The position numbers were made by a program, and so were the translations under genes. A model generated the notes under the pieces. The model did not search any database, had not been told where the DNA came from, and saw only the letters and a list, made by a program, of their open reading frames with translations. Of a stretch of DNA of 64,000 bases, positions 37,001 to 48,238 are shown in pieces. The stretch is taken from assembly GCF_001039355.2 (NCBI RefSeq), contig NW_019776079.1, forward strand, positions 886,023-950,022. Reading direction: 5' to 3'. Every line of letters begins with the position of its first letter. The first letter of the stretch is position 1. Source of the stretch: Lingula anatina (lineage: Eukaryota; Brachiopoda; Lingulata; Lingulida; Lingulidae).

Positions 37001-37561
37001 TGTGCTGATTAACAACTTGTAGCAAATCAAATCTTCAGCAATATATTAAGGATTAAAAACATTAGTAACAATGCTACAGGTTGGTAATAAGGTCTAATGC
37101 TAGACGAGAGCATGGTTATCATATACATTATCAATATTTGGAGTAAGCAAGAGTCGAGAAACAATGCTTCCAGTCTGACCATTTAGAATTCTGCAAACTC
37201 TAACTAAATCCATTAACACTTATCACCAGATGCACCATATTTACTTCAGAAACTTTCATTTTGTGTGAAACTAATGCAAAACGAATAGGCATGAAAAAGA
37301 AAAACACACGATGGCAGTAGTCACCCGGTAGTTACATAGGTAATCGACCTGGATGCCACTGCACGATGCAGTGAGAAGCATGAAATACACATACACTTGT
37401 ACAAATCTAAGCACATGATATTGCAGACAATAGTTAAAGGATGAAGCACATACCGTATAGTATGAAAGCAGTCCAGTATTTTCGTCGAGGACGAACCACC
37501 GGTACTGCCATCCCTTCATAACATTCGTCCACTTGCTCAGCGGACCCTCTATAGTCGCCAT
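25838..37561 (-). CDS. OSBPL9: Oxysterol-binding protein-related protein 9 (ORP9), complete
   Basis: Twenty-one exons: 37454-37561, 36253-36303, 34203-34281, 33470-33549, 33055-33150, 32188-32265, 31929-31979, 31665-31740, 30881-31084, 30356-30560, 30111-30184, 29920-29949, 29536-29698, 29122-29290, 28753-28837, 28266-28440, 27553-27649, 27222-27344, 26814-26905, 26268-26403, 25838-25966. They total 2301 bp, 766 aa; the human long form is about 736. An N-terminal PH domain begins [21 protein letters not shown] coiled-coil linker, a Ser/Pro-rich segment and an FFAT motif (EFYDAEE after an acidic Ser tract) follow. The C-terminal lipid-binding domain holds [11 protein letters not shown] and the family signature EQVSHHPP. 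Known role: PI4P-dependent lipid exchange at ER-Golgi contacts, with FFAT binding ER VAP proteins. The ATG at 37561 gives the family's N-terminus. Introns 2 and 3 carry MITEs and microsatellites. It shares a short divergent promoter with DEPDC1. Confidence 0.95.
33993..34057. repeat. (CA)n(GA)n microsatellite
   Basis: Compound dinucleotide tract in OSBPL9 intron 3. Confidence 0.95.
34507..34733 (-). mobile_element. GATC-rich MITE, copy 2
   Basis: Reverse-complement relative of the element at 5713-5935, sharing the AGATCGATCTA ends, GGGGAGTCTCACTAGAT, GTCCCGCCTACTA and GCGTGAACCCCCAGGGAG. It sits in OSBPL9 intron 2. One terminus has an extra GATCTAAATCT repeat. Confidence 0.75.
35550..35912. 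mobile_element. hAT-like MITE candidate
   Basis: The 363-bp unit begins CAGACATGCTGAAA and ends with its reverse complement. The interior is GC-richer, with repeated CGGTCC/GGACCG words. CAG-initial ends are common in hAT elements, but no clean 8-bp target duplication is visible. It lies in OSBPL9 intron 2. Confidence 0.55.
36724..36758. repeat. Poly-A / (AATA)n simple repeat
   Basis: Simple-sequence tract in OSBPL9 intron 1. Confidence 0.85.
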
Positions 37562-37757
37562 ATTTCTGCGGAAGTAATGTGTATATTGCCTCATTTTCAA
37601 TAACCAATTACCTTTTTGGAATTTCGAACCAACCAATCAAATTGGAGCACGAGATTTAAACACCCTGAGATCAAAATAATGGGATCAGGTACTCGTTTCA
37701 GATCATATTTTTAGCGGATTTTATAAAGCGGATAAAAATTCCACACCAAGTTGCACT
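37562..37757. promoter_or_regulatory. Divergent OSBPL9/DEPDC1 promoter
   Basis: Only 196 bp separate the two start codons. On the DEPDC1 strand there are CCAAT boxes at 37604-37608 and 37633-37637 (29 bp apart), an inverted one (ATTGG) at 37641-37645, a TTCGAA at 37623-37628 and a TTTAAA at 37655-37660. Paired CCAAT boxes spaced about three helical turns apart upstream of a CHR-like hexamer are typical of G2/M promoters bound by NF-Y and DREAM. This matches the known cell-cycle expression of DEPDC1. Function is inferred from motifs. Confidence 0.65.
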
Positions 37758-40700
37758 ATGGATAAGACAGGAACCCTTATGGGTCCTTACAGGGCAACAA
37801 GACTGGTAAGTTGAAATAAATAATTTCATTATTTATTCATTCAAAAAAAATCTGTTCTCATTAGGTTGAGAAGTAATGTCTACTGAGGAGTACAAATAAA
37901 ATTTGCTGTGTAATTGAAAAAGTATGTATACGTCTGAATTGATATGGTACGTAGAGAACCAGACTAAGTATTTGAAACCCTCTCTTTCTTATGGATTTGA
38001 TTTGGGGGTAAAATATTTCTCTCCGCTCCACGCAGATATATTCCCGTAGACCCTATGTACATCAATATAGCATTGTATTGAAAATTGTAAGATTGTTCAT
38101 CACAGCCAGAATATTTCTACATAGATTGACAAATATCAGTTTATCAATATGTTACTGTACAGTGTCAAAACATGTGGTGTATAATGTCATATTTTTATGA
38201 GTTTTTAAATCTTGATCTCATTTCATTGTGTTGTTAATGTAATACTTATCACAAGGAATGGATGTTTGATGCAACCACGCTCGGCTGTCACCTTGATTGG
38301 ATAGTAAACGATTGTCGTAAAATCGCTAAATGATATTAAAACCGGGTGCATAAACTTGAAAACCACCTAGGACAACCTTAGACTGCCACATTAATCCAAT
38401 ACAATGCAAAAATAAACTATAACTAGTGGTTAAAGCTTTCAAACCGAATGTCGTAAAGTCCCCATATACCTCCATAGAGACAATAAAATAGAGTGAGCTT
38501 GTGAAACAAGAGTAAACCATTTTCAACATAATAATCGAAATAAAATACTGCCGGGCATCGGAGCGGCCTAAAACTTGGCACGCTTACCGCAAATACTGCA
38601 GGCTACATCATCCCGTCGCTCGTTTGTAAGTTCCGTGCATGGCATACGCACAATCAAACCGTATATCCAAATTCCACCTCTGATGTTTATTTCGGTCCTC
38701 TCTAACCTCCCATTACGAAAAAGAAGCCATGCCATTGGACAATGCGACCTCTGCGGTTACGTCATTTCCTGAATTGGATTGTAGACAGCCGAGCGTGGAT
38801 GCAACAAACAAAATACATGAATGGCAATTTGTTACAACAAAGAAAAATAAAGAAAAATAAAGTAAAATTTTTAAATATACCTTCAAGAAATTTCCTGTGC
38901 TTCTTCTACTGGGATGTCTTTTTAGAATGCATCAATTCTAAACATGCTTGGTACAGAAGTGAAGAGATTTACTGGTCAAGTTATTATTTTATAATGATGG
39001 ATTGTTTACTGTAAACATTGACACATTTCCCATCATCCTCCACACTACATGTCCTTATAAGCATGTATAAGAATGCCTGAGCCTTGTTATAGAACTATGG
39101 GTCATTCAAATGTTTTGGCGTGTTAGAGACTATAATCTTTACAAAATTTCATTTGATAGTTACATACTCTTCTATAAACTTTTTAAAGAAATTCAAGTTT
39201 TATGTTTTCACAAATAAAATGCTCTCCCATTGTTCACTTCCTTTGCCATGCTTTTGAAAAATCAAAATGCCCAAATGGAAATTAGTGTTATATATTCAAT
39301 ATAACATTTTATTGGTTACTTATTGATGAATGGAAGTTTTTTTTTCTGCAATTATCTGCTGGAATTAACCCTTTCTGCAATTTTTAACACATTTTGTAAT
39401 GTTATGATTGCCTTTTCACATGGAGTATTTTATCTTTCATTGAAGAGAGAAGGGAAGGGTAATATGATGGTACAGGTTGATACTATAAATACAAAGGGAA
39501 TACCCTTAAAAAAGACACAATGAAGATAATATTTCGCAGCAAAATCTGCTGTACTTGCCTCTTAATACATACAATAACCTGAATTTATCCTGAACACTTT
39601 TTCAAACAAAAAAGCAAATCAAAACAACCTGACAGTAAACACAGGAAGGCTTTAAGTTGTTCATTTTCATTGCCATTTTGTTCATTTCAAATTTTATGAA
39701 ATGGCAAGCTTTCTGTACATGCCCAAACATTTAATTCCTGTCCTGTTCTTATACAGAATAAAAAATCTACATTTTAAATGTAACAAAGAAAGAATTGACT
39801 CTTACAATGTTGATATTGCCTGTGTCATTTCCTCTGTAATAGAAAGCAGTTGTTGATCAGCTGTTGGATAGTTAATAATAATAATAATAATAATAATTTA
39901 TTCGAGCATTAAATGTGGCAGTTACATTTGTTAGCCCTCTATACTACAAATATATAAATAAATAAATAGTTATACATCACTATGGATTACTACTAATACA
40001 GTGTTTAAGATTATTAATTACAGTGTATACGTTGTTTAAAATACTTATTACAATTGTAAATAGTTCAATACACTGAGGGAACACACATTTTCTTTGATAG
40101 GCTTATAGCTATATGTATCTAATGTGCCATACTTAAGGTTCATATAATATATAGCAGGATGAGGCTACTTCAGTGTGGCAGATGCTCATTTCTTTTGGAA
40201 ATTGCCCTCTGAATGTATTTACCAACAGCGTACAATTCTTTCTCATTTTCTGGGCTTAGTATGATTTTAACCTTCTCGTCACTGCTTGCTAGGTGATGCA
40301 TGTCACATTTAGGGAATTGTTTTAACATGCCCTCCCTCTCTTTTACATGGTGTCTACATTCTAGTAGGAAGTGCACTTCGTCCTCGATTGCAGGACAGTG
40401 GGGACAGAATCGTTCCTCGCGTGGTGTTTTAGGTCTGGTGTAGCGTCCTCTTTCCATTTCCAGGATATGATCACTGACTCTAATTTTAGCCACTTCCCTT
40501 TTTAATGACTATCAACTTTTGTTGATAATGCCTATGAAAAATTAATGTAGTCTGGTGATCACAGACCAGGCAACATGTTTGAAGTTTTAGCTAGCAGATC
40601 ATGTAAGAGATGTTATGACTCAATTACATGGCTAATTAATAGGATTACTGCCAAAATTTCTTATCTTTAATATCTTACAGATGTCAAAGTTGAATTTTGG

Positions 40701-43700
40701 ATTGTAATCCTGATGGATACATGTTTATTTTAGCGGAGGCACCTGTTGACATGCTAATAAAATGACATGCAATATCGTTTTATAACAAAACAACAGTGTG
40801 ATATGAGTTTGTTGGGCTGCAAATAAGTGTGGTTTGATGAGGTGTTGTTGCATGAAGATTGTCTGCTGATTTTTTTTTTTTTTTTTTTGACAAAGAAAAA
40901 TAGATAAATGGATAAAAATGATTGTTGCATGAAATATTACTAGAACTTTTGAACATCAAAAATTAAATTATTCTGTATTTTTGCAGTGGAATGATATCAT
41001 CACCACCTTCCGCAGTGGGATGAAAGTGGGACGTCATAGGAAGGCCATGAAAACCTATGATGATTGCTTTGTGGCCTCTGAGGCCATTGACTGGATGCAC
41101 AACTGTTTGCAGACAAACCCTAACTTTGGACCAGAAGTAACAAGGTTAGACAGTTAAATCGCATTGATAACTTTTTTTTAAACCTGAAAGTATATTTGTA
41201 ATGAATGAAAAATTTTCAGTTTTCTTAGTCAGTATTCTGCATTTATAGTATTTAGTATGTAGCGTAATATAGATCTCGTTATCAATTTTGTTTTCATTTT
41301 GTTACAAACCTATTTAAGAGTTTTGTTGATAATGCCTATGAAAAATTACCTAACAAACATATTATAATTATAATAAGTACATCTTTCTTGCCCCAGGCAA
41401 CAGACCATTCAGCTGATGCAGAAGTTTTTAAAATCAAAGGTTTTTGAGGATGTCAGAGGAGCAAAACACAATAAAGAACAGTTTGAGGACAATTCAAGGC
41501 TTTACAGGTTAGAATAGAAACTAGGGAGTATCTGGTTTGACTTTTATTTATCTGAAAAGTGAGTTTTGGTGTGTTTACATAAAAAAGGGTAGAATTTATG
41601 TGTAAGTTTAGTGTGAACACAGTGATATTTCATTTGAATCCTTGAAGTCTCTCTCATTTTCAGGTTCACTCAGACATCCCCTCTCCGCCCCATCCGTACT
41701 CCCCTCAGACAGAGAAATGGCAACAGTGACCACTTGGCCCCTTCCAGACACCTAGACTATGACCAGCTTAAGAAAGTGACCTGCATACCAGAGGCTGGAC
41801 TTCCAGAATGCAAACTGGTTGCTAAGCCACTCAGTACAGAGGAGATAGAGAATGAGTACAAGAACATTACCTTAGGAGGGTAAGGACTATACTATTAAAA
41901 ATGAAACAATTTAAGTGTTCAAACTGTCTGGTAATGATGTGATAAAAATATAGTTAAAAAGCACCCTTTATAAAGAGTAAATTGATTGGACAGATGATTT
42001 TACTCTTATAGATTAGCCAAAATTATTACATTTTTAGGTCTTGGTTACATTGTCACTTTGCACAATTGAAATTATACTCATTGTGATAAAAGTTCTGCAT
42101 GTTTTACTATTGTATGTCTTAAGCTTGATCTTACTTATTTGAAGATTAAGCCAAGGTATCATTTGTAAGGTCAACACCGTAAGTAGTTCAGAGTATATAA
42201 TGTCAACAGAAGCCATTTGTTAGAGTGCACTAATAACATTTGTCTTTTTAGCACCCATTTGGGAAATGTCTCTGATTAACCAAATATAGTACTGTTTTTC
42301 TTATTTAGTTTGCGCAGGATTTTAGGGGTTGAATCTCTGGAGGGTATATTAGACAGAGAGGAGGTCAGTGGAAAGTACATTTTCCATAACATGAACTTTG
42401 TCAACAAGAATGGAATTGTTACAAATATTGAAAGAAAAGGTAAGTTGTAAAGATGTTGATATTGATATTGGGTTAATTCAGAGTCTTCTCATTGTTAGTT
42501 ACAGTTTTGGTTCAATGATTTATTTTTAACAAAATGTCACCCAAGGATTGAATTGCCAGGCTTTTTACTACAGAATACTTTAATAATTTTTATTTAAACT
42601 TTTTGACCACTTCAGACCAGTTACCAGTGTGGATTTTATCTGCCATGAAGTGCCTGGCTTACTGTGAGTACTGAGTACTAAAACATATGCTTTCTCACAA
42701 TATTAAACATTCATTTTGTTTACTGGGCTCAGTCTAGCACAAGTTTTATTATATCTAAATAGCTTAATTTTTAAATCACTTTTTAGAGAAATGGAGTCAA
42801 AACAGTGACATAAAAGGCAAACTTTTTGTTGTTGATATTTCTTTTTGCCTTATAAGAGTCTGACCAAATATTTAAGTGCTTGCATATGCTTATGAGAGAA
42901 CTGCATTTCTGAAAACTGTCAGAAACAGTGTTTTACACAAATTTATCTGAAAATACCAGGTTATACATGTAAATAGATTTTCAACTTTTGTTGTATAAAT
43001 TCCACAAAATCATTTTCCTACCTCGTTAGTGAATTCACGTGCTATTTTGTCTGCAGGGCCTAACAACAAAGATGACCGTCTCCCAGACTATCCTGGCTTT
43101 GAGAGAGATGTGTTTCGTGTGGTACAGGATTACTTCATTGCTTTAGAAGAACCACTGCTTACCTTTGACATGTATGACGTTTTCATCAATGTGTTGTGTA
43201 AGTATATAGCAGATGGCTAACATGGCAGTTAAGCTGATATAACCATAATTTTCCTGTTGCACCAGTCACAAACTGTCAAAATATTCTTCTTAATTACCTC
43301 ATCTCCTCAGTCCTCAAGCACCACACTATCAAAAATTCACCTGCATTATATGGATATCAAAACCCTTCCATAACATGTTTTATTTTAAAGTGCAATGATT
43401 TAATAATCATTATATTCATCATATTAGCAGTAACATCTAGTATCTGTAATAAACCTCTCCTTTTAAAAACCGGTAAAGCATTAAAGAGGTTCTCCAGATG
43501 GCCATATAAAGCAAGCAAAAAAAGAAACTGGACTCGAACACTTTGGTGTTTCTGGTTGACTTTTATTACATATTTCAAATAGTTCACATATAGCAGCATG
43601 TTGCACATTAAAGCATTAATGGCATGGGCATGTGTTTTTGCTATGTTACAGCTAGAGCAGAAAATATGGGAAAAGAAAAGGAGTCTAGCAGCACTAATAG

Positions 43701-46700
43701 TAGCAAATCTACGAATAAGACTGGTAGTCGAACCAGTTTGAACTCTTTTGCTTCAGTAGAAAACCTAATGCTGAATCTGACCAATCAGGGCTGGGGTAAT
43801 ATGGCAGCAAAGAATCCCTTTGATAACTATGCCAGACAAAGTGTGAGCTGTCTCAACTTGTCCAGGATAACTCCTGTACCTGAGCAGATGCTTTACAGAT
43901 ATGACTCCACAAACAGTGTAACCCATTCTAAGTATGAAACTGAGTTCAGTGGGGAGGGCAATGCAGCCCATACTGTATATCACGAGCACCCTCAGACATT
44001 GTCCTCGGATCAGGGTCATGGTAGCTCTTATAACACAACCACCTCACACAGCCGCAGCAGGCAGGCTTCAGCACCATCAAACTTGAAAAGGACATCTCAG
44101 CAGTTTGCATCAGTCCACAATCTAAACCAGGAGGACTTGGACAACAATGTCAGGGATGTGGAACCTAACCTTCTTACCTCACACAACAAATTTTACTCAA
44201 CAACTCATCTCAATACAGCAGAGCAGTTTTTGTCGCAGGGTGGACTTCAGCAGCACAGGGATATTATGGGCTCCCAGAATACTGCCAGTACATTCAGCAT
44301 GGCCAGTACACATTATGGGGGGCACTCACAAGGTGCATCAACTTTTGGATACTCAGGGGGACAGGTGACTAGTATTTACGGCTCAAGACTCAGTCGTTGT
44401 CCCTCAGGGTGGGACTTTAGAGGTTCCACAGCCACACTGGACAGACCAAGGAGTGTCCGTTCAAGAGCCTATGATGAAAATAGTGAATCAGAGCCACCTA
44501 GACCCAGGGATCCGCCCAGTTATAAACCTCCACCAGCTTATAATGTTGTTGTCTTCAACCGTGAGCATCAACCTGTCATATCAGGGGCTGCTCTGAGGAG
44601 AAACATCAGCAATAACAGTAACAGTGGTAATGGCAATAGTTCCTCTTCCACAAACTACTACTCTGCCAGAAGCCAGCAGTGGTCAGAGTATGAAACTGCC
44701 AGGGCCAGTCCTTATGACAACAGATTAGAGTCTGTAGATATTGCAGAAGAGGAATTGTCTTCAGGGTACAACAGGTTAAACAGTGATGTTGACAGGTATA
44801 ACAGTGATGTTGACAGGTATAACAGTGATGTTGGCAGATATAACAGAGATGTTGGCAGAACTTCATTCAGGAATGTGAACAACAATGGCACTAGTGTTGG
44901 TAGGGTCAATGAAAGCAGGAATGAATCTAGACCTACAGGTACTACTGCACTTGCTGCAATATATGCACTATTATGTAGTTCTGTACAAGTAGACTGAACT
45001 GAATACTAATCATAAAAATTTGCACTTTAGTTACAGGATATATTTTATTTTATTATTATTATTATTATTTTTTTTTTTTGCATGAGTAGATAAAGGACTT
45101 CATTACATGAGCTTGCATATTCTTTATATATTTTGTGTAACTACTATCTATTTAGAATGCTGTAGAAAGGATATTGCAACCTTTTTTAGCATGTGATTGA
45201 TATAGTATTTTATGCACATAAACATATTGGTAAAATCCATTCCCCATGCTAATATTTCTGTTGTTGGTCTTATTGGTATTACTTACAGCTAACATAGTGT
45301 TATATAATTTCAGGTCTGTTCATGACTGAAGAAGTAGTGGGATGTGTTCAGAATGCTCTACAGACGTGCTGCCTGTTTCTTCCTCCAGCAAGGAAAAGAA
45401 AACTTCACTTATTATTAAGACTGATGAGCCTAACAAGTCACAACAGAGAACTTGTTTTAACTGATACCACCACAACAAGGCAACTGGTAAATAGAGTGCA
45501 GAATTTGTGTTTCTTGTATAATATTACATGTTCAAGCAGAAGTGATCATTAATTTATTGCTCCAGTACAACCAACAGCATGCTGTGCTGGAAAAAATACT
45601 TCAATTTTTAGCACGTTTTACTTGTCTCTCCCATGCATAATAAATATAGCTTGCAATGTTTGTTACATGAAACAGCATTTAGAACAGAAACGGCTGACAT
45701 TTTGCTCGTGAACTTATTCTACTATTAAATCAGGTGCTGAGCACTTTCTCTCGCTGTATCCTGCGCAGCAAGGAAGAGGTGGACCTTGACGAGCTGCTGT
45801 CTATGAGGCTGGTTGGGTTCATGATGGACCACTATGAGGACATTTTATCTGTACCAGAGCACCTCAAGAAACAGGTGGATGACAGAATCATCCATCTCAG
45901 GAGGGCCAGGGTAAGGAGATGAAATACATATATACATTAAATGTGCATTTAACTGCATGGTTGTTCTGCAGCTGCATGGATTGACTTGAAATGTGTATTT
46001 ACAAAATGTTTATAACTAGTAATTAAATGACTTATTTCAAGCAGCCTGTTGGCAGAAACATAGAAGCAATATACTATATTAAAATTCCATATTTTATAGT
46101 ATTCTTTTTTGTTTGTTTGAAATAATTTCAATTTTTTAACTGTAATTGAAAGAAAAAGCTAAAATATGTCACTTCAATTTGGCCACACCCATTACTTTTA
46201 AATATTTTATTTTTGTTCATTTATATAACCATATGTGTAATTTGCATTTTACTAACATAATCACAATTGTGTTATGAATGGGTCCACAGAATTGTCTCCC
46301 TGTACTTGTCTTTGACATCAGGTTGTTTAATTGTTAAACAGCAGTTTTGTTTTAAAGCACACCACATATACTGCTTGCTTTTGGTCTTTTAAGAACTAAT
46401 AATCTACTTTTTCTATGCAAGTTTACCTGTTTCATGCTCAAAGTAAACATACACTTTGGTCAGTGCTTGCTTTCCCAGTTTTCAGAGCTGCTACACTCTT
46501 AACTGTCATGCACATAAGATAATATAAGAAAAGCAGAAGTAGTTTCAATTTTCATTGTTTTGCTTATTTCATTTGCTTTTCTATCAAATAGTATCGCATC
46601 TCATTTATTTCAAATAAAGTATTGTATTTGAAGTATAATTATTTATTTGACAATGGCTATGTAGTGCTCTGCTCAGTTTTGCCATGGTCTTGGTATTTTG

Positions 46701-47981
46701 TATAAATGAAAACTAATGTATTGATAGCTTATTCTTTGCTTTGCTTTGCTTTCTTGTGCATCAGTATTTAATAGTCAAAGGCTTACAATAATAAAATGAT
46801 TACTCTGAATCTAGACATGCTGTTATCCCTCTGCAATATGCATGCTCAGCACATCAGTTCTATTGATACTCTGTTAATACTGAAATTTTCTCACTGCCAT
46901 TTTACTGCTACTGCTACATGCACATAGCAACTGCATCATCACCACTTGTGTTTTGTGCAGAATTAACTTTTTGGTTTACATCTTTTCTATCATGAATTCC
47001 TCTAACATATTAATAATATTAGATATCTCTTGGAAGAAGGTAGATTGGTGAAGTTTGGTGAAGATTAATTTAGTATAAAAAGTACTGGTCTAAATTAGTA
47101 AATGGTTTGTTGGTTGTAAAGTTTAAAGGTAGACTGTAATTCTGAGAAACTAGAGATTAGGTTTGCATTCAGAACTTTTGCCAAAATGCCCATGACCTTA
47201 TTTTTCTATATAGTGATTGAAAATCCTAAGTTCTTCAAGTATGTCAGCCAATCAGAAATAAAAGAAAGTGCTGTAGTCATGGAAATGCCAAGGTGGTGAT
47301 GTGTGATAACAGAGTTGGTAATAACCAGTACTTAGAAACTCGGGTGTTTGTATACCACAGTTGAGCTGAACATGCATTTATTAAATTATTTTGCACCTGG
47401 TGTTGCTTTGCTTAACAATCTTTACATTGTGTGGTGTGCTTTCTCTTCCCACATTGCAGATAGTTTACACACTGGATGATACTCCAGGACTTACTTATTG
47501 TGAACAGGTAACACTGAAGGAATATGAGAGCCAGAGACTGGGCCACTCACAGAGAGCAGTATCAGAACTGCTAGAGAACATCATCAGAGACAAAACTATG
47601 GGAGATAAAGAGAAAAAGAAGAAACTGAAACAGGTGATTTTTTTTCCTGTGGAAAATAATTTAAAATAGATGTTATTTACAAATGCCAGAAAATGCATAT
47701 TAGGAAAAGATTACAGAAAATAGATTTTGTTTTGGTTGTGTTGAAATGATATTTATTTATGCTGAAAATGGGGTTGTTTAACTTGACCCATATCCTTAAC
47801 TTAAAACACACTGAACCTGTCCAATATTATTTCTTTTCAGTTCAAGAACAGTTACCCAGAAATCTATTCTCACAGATTCCCAACAAGTCAAAGTGAAGCA
47901 GACTTCTTTCCAGCAAAACCCAAGATCAAACAGCCTTTGCTCAGCCGTCCTTTGCAGAGATTGAGATCATTGAGGTTCTGA
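37758..47981 (+). CDS. DEPDC1: DEP domain-containing protein 1, complete
   Basis: Twelve exons: 37758-37805, 40987-41144, 41397-41507, 41664-41879, 42309-42439, 42616-42663, 43057-43197, 43652-44938, 45314-45486, 45734-45910, 47460-47633, 47841-47981. They total 2805 bp, 934 aa, or 505 aa if exon 8 is skipped. The N-terminus GPYRATRLWNDIITTFRSGM leads into the DEP domain (about residues 15-110). A RhoGAP-like domain follows, containing ILSAMKCLAYWP, GFERDVFR and EEPLLTFDMY, and then continues after exon 8 with FSRCILRSKEEVDLDEL. The C-terminus holds ELLENIIRD and the conserved ending with KPKIKQPLL. In human the family comprises DEPDC1 and DEPDC1B, linked to mitosis and to Rho signalling; the GAP-like domain is thought to lack the catalytic arginine. 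Intron 1 carries a hAT-type MITE and a LINE fragment. Confidence 0.94.
38276..38797. mobile_element. MITE with exact 8-bp target duplication (hAT-type)
   Basis: The 522-bp element has 14-bp perfect terminal inverted repeats (CACGCTCGGCTGTC) and identical 8-bp flanks GATGCAAC at 38268-38275 and 38798-38805. Eight-base duplications are characteristic of hAT (and P) transposition. No coding capacity is seen. It lies in DEPDC1 intron 1. Confidence 0.85.
39873..40497 (-). mobile_element. 5'-truncated non-LTR retrotransposon, 3' end
   Basis: A minus-strand frame (40170-40493) codes a LINE polyprotein tail with RYTRPKTPREERFCPHC and the zinc-knuckle-like spacing CPHC...EVHFLLEC. It is followed by a non-coding 3' region and a terminal (ATT)n tail, seen as (TAA)n at 39873-39897 on the plus strand. 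Reverse transcriptase and endonuclease are missing. It is inserted antisense in DEPDC1 intron 1. Confidence 0.78.
40870..40888. repeat. Poly-T tract
   Basis: A 19-base T run about 100 bp upstream of DEPDC1 exon 2. Confidence 0.9.
43652..44938 (+). CDS. DEPDC1: DEPDC1 giant exon 8, symmetric cassette
   Basis: A 1287-bp exon (429 codons), phase 1 at both ends. It codes a disordered Ser/Asn/Gly/Gln-rich insert that splits the RhoGAP-like domain. It holds two PPxY motifs (PPSY at 44512-44523, PPAY at 44530-44541) and four 7-residue repeats of the RYNSDVD type (44773-44856). Human DEPDC1 has a long exon 8 at the equivalent position that is alternatively skipped. Skipping here keeps the frame and joins ...INVL to ...LFMTEEV. 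Confidence 0.82.
45050..45079. repeat. (TAT)n / poly-T tract
   Basis: Simple repeat in DEPDC1 intron 8. Confidence 0.85.
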
Positions 47982-48116
47982 ATTGATCAGGGATTTGATG
48001 GAGCTTGAATAGACTTGAACATGTTGAAATCCTGGAGAGTGATTATTGGCCATTTTATGCATGTTTAGTTAGATTTCCGACATCAAGATCAATGCAAGAA
48101 TGCATGAGGAGTTGAC

Positions 48117-48238
48117 TATTTGTTTGTGTGATATCATTTGACATAACAAAATTTTATCAATGTATAAAAGAAAAGATATAAATATTTGTTTGTGTGATAT
48201 CATTTGACATAACCAAATTTTATCAATGTATAAAATAA
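48117..48238 (+). repeat. 66-bp tandem duplication
   Basis: TATTTGTTTGTGTGATATCA starts two adjacent near-identical units just downstream of the DEPDC1 stop codon, probably in its 3' UTR. The units differ by a few bases. Confidence 0.85.

Noticed and set aside
44606-44909. Cysteine/histidine-rich minus-strand frames with QHHCYTC-like repeats
   Set aside because: They are antisense translations of the 21-bp coding repeat in DEPDC1 exon 8.
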